Assembly (NCBI GenBank): GCA_018712905.1
Contig: DVGD01000018.1
Coordinates: 1-10,153 of the forward strand
DNA: 10,153 nt
Reading direction: 5' to 3'
Origin: Candidatus Avoscillospira stercoripullorum
GTDB taxonomy: Bacteria; Bacillota; Clostridia; Oscillospirales; Oscillospiraceae
Shown here: positions 6,140 to 10,153 of the stretch, one piece after another
Layout of the letters: each line of letters begins with the position of its first letter
How positions within the stretch are numbered: the stretch's first letter is position 1
Translations under genes and position numbers: made by a program
Notes under the pieces: model-generated
Databases searched by the model: none
Told to the model about the DNA's origin: nothing
The model's input: only the letters and a program-made list of their open reading frames with translations

Positions 6140-7297
6140 ATGGAAACGGAACGTCTTTATGAGAAGGACGTCCACTTACGAACGTTTACGGCACAGGTGC
6201 TCGCCTGTCAGGCAGGCAAGCACGGCTACCACGTGGTGCTCGACCGCACGGCCTTCTACCCCGAGGGCGGCGGCCAGCCCGGCGATCAGGGCACGCTGGA
6301 CGGCGTGGCTGTCACCGACGTCCATACCGTGGATGGGGAAATCGTCCACTATCTGGAAAAGCCCCTGGAGGTGGGCGCCACAGTCACCGGCGTCCTCGAC
6401 TATGACCGGCGCTTCGCGCTCATGCAGCAGCACAGCGGCGAGCACATTGTCTCGGGACTGATCTTCTCCCATTATGGCCTGCACAACGTGGGCTTTCACA
6501 TGGGGCGCGACGCCGTGACCATCGACTTTGACGGCTTCCTCACCGACGAGCAGCTCAAGACCCTGGAGCTGGAGGCCAACCAGGCCATCTGGGCGGATCT
6601 GCCCGTGGAGGTGCTCTGGCCGGATCGGGAAACCCTTGCCCAGCTTCCCTACCGAAGCAAAAAGGTCATTGAGGGCGCCGTGCGGCTGGTGCGCATGGGC
6701 TCGGTGGATCTTTGCGCCTGCTGCGGCGTCCATGTGGCGCACACCGGTGAGATCGGCCTCATCAAATTCCTCTCCAGCCAGCGCTTCCACGAGGGCGTGC
6801 GCATTGAAATGCTGGCCGGCGCCCCGGCCTATGCCCATTTGGCGGCAGTGTGGCAGCAGAACAAGTCCGTCTCCGGCCAGCTCTCGGCCAAGCCCCTGGA
6901 GACCGCCAAGGTCGTTTCCAAGCTCCGGGGTGACCTGGAGGAGGCCAAGCAGCGCGCCGCCCAGCTGGAGGAGCAGCTCTTTTCCCTCCGCGCCCAGGCG
7001 TTTTCCGGCGCGGGTAACGTGCTGCTCATCGAGGACAAGCCCCTGAAACCGGACAGCTTAAGGCGGCTGGCCGACGCCGTGCAGACGTGCTGCGGCGGTC
7101 GGTGCGCCGTCTTCGCCCCCACCGCCGACGGCTACGCCTACGCCCTGGGACAGCCCGGCGGCGACCTGCGGGCGCTGGTGAAGCGGATGAATCAGGCGCT
7201 TTCCGGCCGGGGCGGCGGCAAGGCGGAATTTGCCCAGGGCTCGGTGCGGGCGAGCCGGGATGCCATCGAGGCATTCTTCCGGGAGGAGACGCCATGA
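6140..7297 (+). CDS. Alanyl-tRNA editing protein, AlaX-L type (DHHA1 domain)
   Basis: The protein resembles the free-standing editing half of alanyl-tRNA synthetase. Such proteins remove Ser or Gly wrongly attached to tRNA-Ala. At 385 residues it fits the long AlaX form with a C-terminal domain. An N-terminal beta-barrel segment contains RTAFYPEGGGQPGD (36-49). The zinc-binding editing centre is HSGEH (98-102) plus CCGVHVAHTGEIG (194-206), giving His98, His102, Cys194 and His198. AlaRS usually has CGGTHV here, so Gly-to-Cys and Thr-to-Val are substitutions close to the metal. A coiled-coil segment (about 262-285) leads into a DHHA1-like domain ending in RGGGKAEFAQGS (357-368). The start is an ATG 9 bases after GGAAGGAG. 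No aminoacylation domain is present. The stop overlaps the nudC start, so both are probably translated together. Confidence 0.9.
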   Translation: METERLYEKDVHLRTFTAQVLACQAGKHGYHVVLDRTAFYPEGGGQPGDQGTLDGVAVTDVHTVDGEIVHYLEKPLEVGATVTGVLDYDRRFALMQQHSGEHIVSGLIFSHYGLHNVGFHMGRDAVTIDFDGFLTDEQLKTLELEANQAIWADLPVEVLWPDRETLAQLPYRSKKVIEGAVRLVRMGSVDLCACCGVHVAHTGEIGLIKFLSSQRFHEGVRIEMLAGAPAYAHLAAVWQQNKSVSGQLSAKPLETAKVVSKLRGDLEEAKQRAAQLEEQLFSLRAQAFSGAGNVLLIEDKPLKPDSLRRLADAVQTCCGGRCAVFAPTADGYAYALGQPGGDLRALVKRMNQALSGRGGGKAEFAQGSVRASRDAIEAFFREETP

Positions 7298-8139
7298 TTC
7301 AGGACATCGCCCCCCATATCTACGAAAATCAGTTCTCCACCGCCGCACCAACAAGCGAGGACTTCTGCCTGGTCTTCGGCCAGGACGGGCTCCTGTGCCG
7401 GGTGGAACAGGATCATCTGGTACTGCCCCGGTTGGAGGCTTTGCCGCCCCACAGCGCCCTCACGCGTCTCTTCTCCGTGGATCACCGCGGCTTTTTCCTC
7501 TGGGAAGGCGACATTCCCACGCCACCGGCAGGCTTTTCCTACCGTCCCACCAAGCCCCTGCGGGATCTGTGCCCCGACGAGACGCTCTTCGCCCTGGGCG
7601 CCGGGGAGAGTCTTTGGCGGTGGTACCAGGCCAACCGCTTCTGTGGTCACTGCGGCGGCAAAATGACGAAGGGCACCACGGAGCGAAGCCTCGTCTGCCC
7701 CGCCTGCGGCCAGGTGGTCTACCCCAAGATCTGCCCTGGCGTCATCGCCGCGGTCTACGACGGCGACCGGCTGCTCCTGACCCGCTACCAGGGACGCGCC
7801 TTCACCCGCTACGCTCTGGTGGCGGGCTTCAACGAAATCGGCGAGAGCATCGAGGACACGGTGCGCCGGGAGGTCATGGAAGAGGTGGGGCTGCGGGTGA
7901 AAAACCTCCAGTTTTATAAGTCCCAGCCCTGGGTGTTCACCGATACCCTGCTCATGGGCTTCTTCGCCCAGCTCGACGGCTCCGACCACATCACCCTCCA
8001 GGAGGACGAGCTCTCCGAGGCGGTTTGGTTTTCCCGGGCAGCGCTCCCCACCGACCACTCCGCCATCAGCCTCACCGGAGAAATGATCGAATACTTCCGC
8101 CGCCATGGCGCGCCCCAGGCAAAGGTTAATATTCTATAA
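7294..8139 (+). CDS. nudC: NAD(+) diphosphatase (Nudix hydrolase)
   Basis: NudC (EC 3.6.1.22) hydrolyses NADH or NAD+ to nicotinamide mononucleotide and AMP, and E. coli NudC also removes NAD caps from RNA. At 281 residues it is slightly longer than E. coli NudC. A diverged N-terminal domain is followed by a four-cysteine zinc ribbon (C117, C120, C135, C138) and YPKICPGVI (143-151). The Nudix box runs 178-200: G178, E184, then REVMEEVGL (192-200), with all metal-binding residues intact. The NAD-specific motif after the box reads SQPWVFTDT (210-218) rather than SQPWPFPQS. Its SQPW core is kept, and I expect NAD use. The ATG at 7294 shares four bases with the stop of the upstream gene (ATGA). 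No terminator is seen after the stop. Confidence 0.93.
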   Translation: MIQDIAPHIYENQFSTAAPTSEDFCLVFGQDGLLCRVEQDHLVLPRLEALPPHSALTRLFSVDHRGFFLWEGDIPTPPAGFSYRPTKPLRDLCPDETLFALGAGESLWRWYQANRFCGHCGGKMTKGTTERSLVCPACGQVVYPKICPGVIAAVYDGDRLLLTRYQGRAFTRYALVAGFNEIGESIEDTVRREVMEEVGLRVKNLQFYKSQPWVFTDTLLMGFFAQLDGSDHITLQEDELSEAVWFSRAALPTDHSAISLTGEMIEYFRRHGAPQAKVNIL

Positions 8140-8156
8140 ATTCTGGGGGATCCTTA

Positions 8157-8185
8157 TTTACTCTGCCGGTGATATCTTGTAAAAT
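8157..8185 (+). promoter_or_regulatory. Promoter of the small-membrane-protein/SanA-like operon
   Basis: TTTACT (8157-8162) and TAAAAT (8180-8185) lie 17 bases apart, with four and five matches to the sigma-A hexamers. They occur in an AT-rich 78-base gap after nudC, and GGAGG (8206-8210) precedes the next start codon by 7 bases. Confidence 0.6.
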
Positions 8186-8217
8186 AGAGTAGCAAGCTGT
8201 AGAATGGAGGCGAAGGC

Positions 8218-8508
8218 ATGAAGAAAAAGCAAAAATCCGGCCGGGAAACCCGGCAAAAAATGGCCTTTAGCGCTGTTCTTGGTATCGCGCTGCTGTTTTT
8301 AGGCGGCGTGCTGGCGGTGAATTTCTGGCAGCACCTCTCCGGCAGCGATGTGTTTGCCACCGTCATCAGCGGCCTTGGCACACTGCTGTTCCTGGCTGTG
8401 GGCATCATCCTGCTCAGCGATCTCATCCGGCACAAATCCCCCGGTCAGGGCGCCGCGCCGCAGCCGGCACAAAAAGAGGAGGACAAACGCGGTGAATCAG
8501 AGCTTTAA
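8218..8508 (+). CDS. Small two-span membrane protein, unrecognised
   Basis: A 96-residue protein with a basic N-terminus (KKKQK at 2-6) and two hydrophobic stretches, about 16-36 and 48-70, followed by a polar, charged tail rich in Ala, Pro, Glu and Lys. The positive N-terminus predicts both ends inside with a short outside loop. I do not recognise a family. The ATG has GGAGG 7 bases upstream and a promoter-like sequence just before it. It overlaps the next gene by 17 bases, and the group continues to the SanA-like gene, so an envelope role is likely but inferred. The codon use looks like that of its neighbours. Confidence 0.75.
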   Translation: MKKKQKSGRETRQKMAFSAVLGIALLFLGGVLAVNFWQHLSGSDVFATVISGLGTLLFLAVGIILLSDLIRHKSPGQGAAPQPAQKEEDKRGESEL

Positions 8509-8878
8509 CATCATCGTCAATATCATCACCCTGGGGTTCGGAGTCTATGCCATCTTCACATGGTTTAAGCTGCGGGATGGGCTGCTCTTTGATAACTCTC
8601 TCCTGATTCCCAAGGAGCGCGCCATCGCCGAGTGCCGCGACGCTGCCGGCTATATCGCCTATATCCGTCCGCGGACGCTGGTTGCCGGCATTCTCACCTT
8701 CCTCAGCGGTGCTTTGGGGCTTGTCGATTCCTATCTGGGCACGATTCAGAATTGGGCGCTGGCCAACGGCAGTCTCGGCCTGGTGGTGGAGCTGCTGGTC
8801 TTGATTCTCATTCCGCTGGCCTTTATCGTCTGGTACGGCGTGTGCCTTATGAAGGCGCAGAAAAAGCACTGGCCATGA
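8492..8878 (+). CDS. Three-span membrane protein, unrecognised (GTG start)
   Basis: A 128-residue protein with hydrophobic segments at about 5-24, 63-84 and 97-119, joined by a hydrophilic loop with several charges (residues 40-60). The start is inferred as GTG at 8492 because AGAGGAGG (8475-8482) lies 9 bases upstream. An upstream in-frame ATG (8348) would overlap nearly the whole previous gene and gives unconvincing residues. The stop overlaps the next start (ATGA), so translation is coupled. No family was recognised. Function unknown; a membrane partner of the neighbouring SanA-like protein is one possibility. Confidence 0.72.
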   Translation: MNQSFNIIVNIITLGFGVYAIFTWFKLRDGLLFDNSLLIPKERAIAECRDAAGYIAYIRPRTLVAGILTFLSGALGLVDSYLGTIQNWALANGSLGLVVELLVLILIPLAFIVWYGVCLMKAQKKHWP

Positions 8879-9558
8879 AGACAAGACATTGCGCCCTTTG
8901 GAAGAAGCTCCTGATCGCGGCGCTGATTTTGGCGGTTTTGTGCGCCGCCATGGCCGGTGGTCTCAGCCTGTGGATCTGGGGGCAGGCGCGGGGCTATCTT
9001 CTCTCCCAAGAGGAAGCCGCCGCTCTTTCCGATGTGGACGCCATTTTGGTGCTGGGCTGCGGCGTCCGGCCTGACGGTACCCCGTCGCTGATGCTCCAGG
9101 ATCGGCTGGAGATGGGGCTTACGCTCTATGAAGCCGGTGCGGCGCCCAAGCTCCTCATGAGCGGCGACCACAGCAGGGCGGAGTATGACGAGGTCAACGC
9201 CATGAAGGACTATGTGGTGGAGCGCGGCGTCCCCTCGGAGGACGTGTTCCTCGATCACGCGGGCTTCTCCACCTATGAAAGCATGTACCGCGCCCGGGAT
9301 GTGTTCCAGGCCAAGAAGATCCTCATCGTCTCCCAGCGGTACCACCTCTACCGCGCCATCTACGATGCCCGCGCGCTGGGCTTGGACGCCTACGGCGTCG
9401 CCGCCGAGGACATCGCCTACACCGGCCAGCTCTTCCGGGAAGCCCGGGAGATTTTGGCGCGGGACAAGGACTTTTTCTACTGTATTTTCAAGCCTCTTCC
9501 CACTTTTTTGGGTGAGGCCATTCCCGTCAGCGGCGACGGCAACGCCACCGCCGGCTGA
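8875..9558 (+). CDS. DUF218/SanA-YdcF family envelope protein
   Basis: This 227-residue protein belongs to the SanA/ElyC/YdcF group (DUF218). These are membrane-anchored proteins linked in E. coli to cell-envelope integrity and vancomycin sensitivity, with no settled biochemical activity. A single hydrophobic segment (about 11-35) anchors it, with the rest probably outside. Family motifs are present: ILVLGCGVRPDG (57-68), LLMSGDHSRAEYDEV (93-107), and SQRYHLYRA (153-161). The conserved GCG, SGD and HLYR residues are all intact. The ATG at 8875 overlaps the stop of the previous gene by four bases (ATGA). Assignment to the family is confident; activity is unknown. Confidence 0.9.
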   Translation: MKTRHCALWKKLLIAALILAVLCAAMAGGLSLWIWGQARGYLLSQEEAAALSDVDAILVLGCGVRPDGTPSLMLQDRLEMGLTLYEAGAAPKLLMSGDHSRAEYDEVNAMKDYVVERGVPSEDVFLDHAGFSTYESMYRARDVFQAKKILIVSQRYHLYRAIYDARALGLDAYGVAAEDIAYTGQLFREAREILARDKDFFYCIFKPLPTFLGEAIPVSGDGNATAG

Positions 9559-9581
9559 CGATTGATTAGGAGGAACCGAAC

Positions 9582-9809
9582 ATGGATGCATTTTTGCATG
9601 AGATCTCGCTCCAGGACTGCCCGCTCTGCGGCGGTCCCGGCGTGCTCAATGAAGAAGGCGGCTGGGCCTTCAGCGTACTCTGCGGCGACTGTGGCTGCCA
9701 CACCGCCCTGGCAGAGTTCAAGAGCCCCGAGGAGCGAGAGCAGGCTGCCGCAGCGGCTGCCCTCTGCTGGAACATGGGCAAGGTCGTGCACCCCGGCCCC
9801 GGAGATTGA
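9582..9809 (+). CDS. Small Lar-like zinc-ribbon protein
   Basis: A 75-residue protein with two cysteine pairs, CPLCGG (13-18) and CGDCGC (34-39), suited to one zinc, then a helical, Ala-rich segment ending in a Trp-Asn pair (63-64). This layout resembles the Lar restriction-alleviation family, which begins CPFCGG, has a second Cys pair and ends in a WN motif. Phage and plasmid Lar proteins protect DNA against type I restriction, but many chromosomal relatives have no known role. Identification is from pattern only. AGGAGG (9568-9573) sits 8 bases before the ATG, and the gene is 23 bases after the SanA-like stop. The strong terminator follows the stop. Confidence 0.8.
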   Translation: MDAFLHEISLQDCPLCGGPGVLNEEGGWAFSVLCGDCGCHTALAEFKSPEEREQAAAAAALCWNMGKVVHPGPGD

Positions 9810-9824
9810 AAAAATACGTGCAGG

Positions 9825-9864
9825 ACCCCGGCATGGATTGTTCCATGCCGGGGTGCTGTGTTTT
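9825..9864 (+). terminator. Intrinsic terminator of the SanA-like operon
   Basis: A perfect 13-bp GC-rich stem (9825-9837 with 9842-9854, loop TTGT) is followed by GCTGTG and then TTTT at 9861-9864. It begins 15 bases after the stop of the zinc-ribbon gene, and no other plus-strand gene follows in the window. Confidence 0.85.
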
Positions 9865-9885
9865 ACGGGCGCTATCGAGTTGGGT

Positions 9886-10021
9886 GTAGGGGCGGTGGAG
9901 ATTTCGGGTGCACCTCGTAGGGGCGCGCATTGCGCGTCCGCCCGTGCGGCCACGCCCGCGTGGTTTTTCGTAGGGGCGGGGTTTATCCCCGCCCACGGGT
10001 CGATCGGAGGGAGATCGACCC
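9886..10021. repeat. Cluster of GTAGGGGCG-headed hairpin repeats
   Basis: GTAGGGGCG occurs three times in direct orientation (9886-9894, 9917-9925, 9970-9978). The second copy leads into a self-complementary GCGC-ATT-GCGC (9925-9935). The third leads into a perfect 8-bp stem, GGGCGGGG (9974-9981) with CCCCGCCC (9987-9994). Next comes a 9-bp perfect pair, GGGTCGATC (9997-10005) with GATCGACCC (10013-10021). No protein gene fits here. These are the hallmarks of dispersed palindromic repeats, and similar GTAGGGGCG units are known in intergenic DNA of Oscillospiraceae; the match is from memory, not a search. Confidence 0.7.
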
Positions 10022-10116
10022 CCAGACTGTCAAAAAACCTCGTTGAAAACTTGTGCGACAGAGCAGCGGGGGGTGTGTGCGGGGGGCAAAAAGCCCACCG
10101 CGCGTTCAATCAAACA

Positions 10117-10151
10117 GGATTTTGAAACTTTTTTTAAAAGTTTCAAAATCC
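10117..10151. repeat. Long perfect AT-rich inverted repeat at the window edge
   Basis: GGATTTTGAAACTT (10117-10130) and its exact complement (10138-10151) form a 14-bp stem, extendable by two A-T pairs around a short T loop. It could be an intrinsic terminator for a gene outside the window, or part of a mobile-like repeat. No U-run follows within the visible DNA. Positions 10022-10116 before it have no gene; they contain a GGGC-AAAAA-GCCC hairpin (10084-10096). Confidence 0.65.
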
Positions 10152-10153
10152 GC

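Noticed and set aside
7192..8106. A 304-codon frame antisense to nudC
   Set aside because: It covers a gene with intact Nudix and zinc motifs and has no motif of its own.
8348..8878. Upstream ATG for the three-span membrane protein
   Set aside because: It would overlap almost all of the preceding gene and start with non-hydrophobic, arginine-rich residues; the GTG at 8492 with AGAGGAGG fits better.
9865..10153. CRISPR array
   Set aside because: The GTAGGGGCG copies are short (9 bases) and unevenly spaced, 31 and 53 bases apart, with no constant-length repeat or spacer.

Overview
The window looks like chromosome from a GC-rich, low-redundancy Firmicute, most likely a gut Clostridia member of the Oscillospiraceae type (Flavonifractor, Intestinimonas or Lawsonibacter-like). 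The reasons are the Clostridia-type DnaD/DnaC helicase-loading pair, strong AGGAGG ribosome binding sites, GC-biased codons beside AT-rich promoters and terminators, and a GTAGGGGCG hairpin-repeat intergenic region. The assignment is inferred; there is no rRNA or marker gene. No phage, IS, CRISPR or tRNA gene was seen.

Layout. Left block, minus strand (about 1-3016): a promoter at 2988-3016 drives a DnaD-domain protein, a DnaC/DnaI-like AAA+ helicase loader and a soluble histidine-kinase-like protein that runs off the left edge. The kinase-like protein has Gln where the phosphoacceptor His should be. A strong hairpin terminator (3043-3102) separates this block from the next.

Middle block, minus strand (3101-6022): a promoter at 5994-6022 drives a sugar-phosphate nucleotidyltransferase-like gene, then nagB and nagA. 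NagA deacetylates N-acetylglucosamine-6-phosphate and NagB deaminates the product to fructose-6-phosphate. The cluster therefore joins amino-sugar breakdown to a probable sugar-activating enzyme.

Right block, plus strand (6076-9864): divergently transcribed from a TATAAT promoter come an AlaX-type alanyl-tRNA editing protein and NudC NAD diphosphatase, overlapping by ATGA. A new promoter (8157-8185) then starts a compact set: two small unrecognised membrane proteins, a DUF218/SanA-like envelope protein and a small Lar-like zinc-ribbon protein, closed by a clear terminator at 9825-9864.

Right edge (9865-10153): no gene seen. It holds three GTAGGGGCG-headed units, several perfect hairpins, and a long AT-rich inverted repeat at the very end. 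This is typical of dispersed intergenic repeats. Most genes are ordinary housekeeping functions. The least explained items are the degenerate kinase in the replication operon, the two orphan membrane proteins beside the SanA-like gene, and the repeat cluster.
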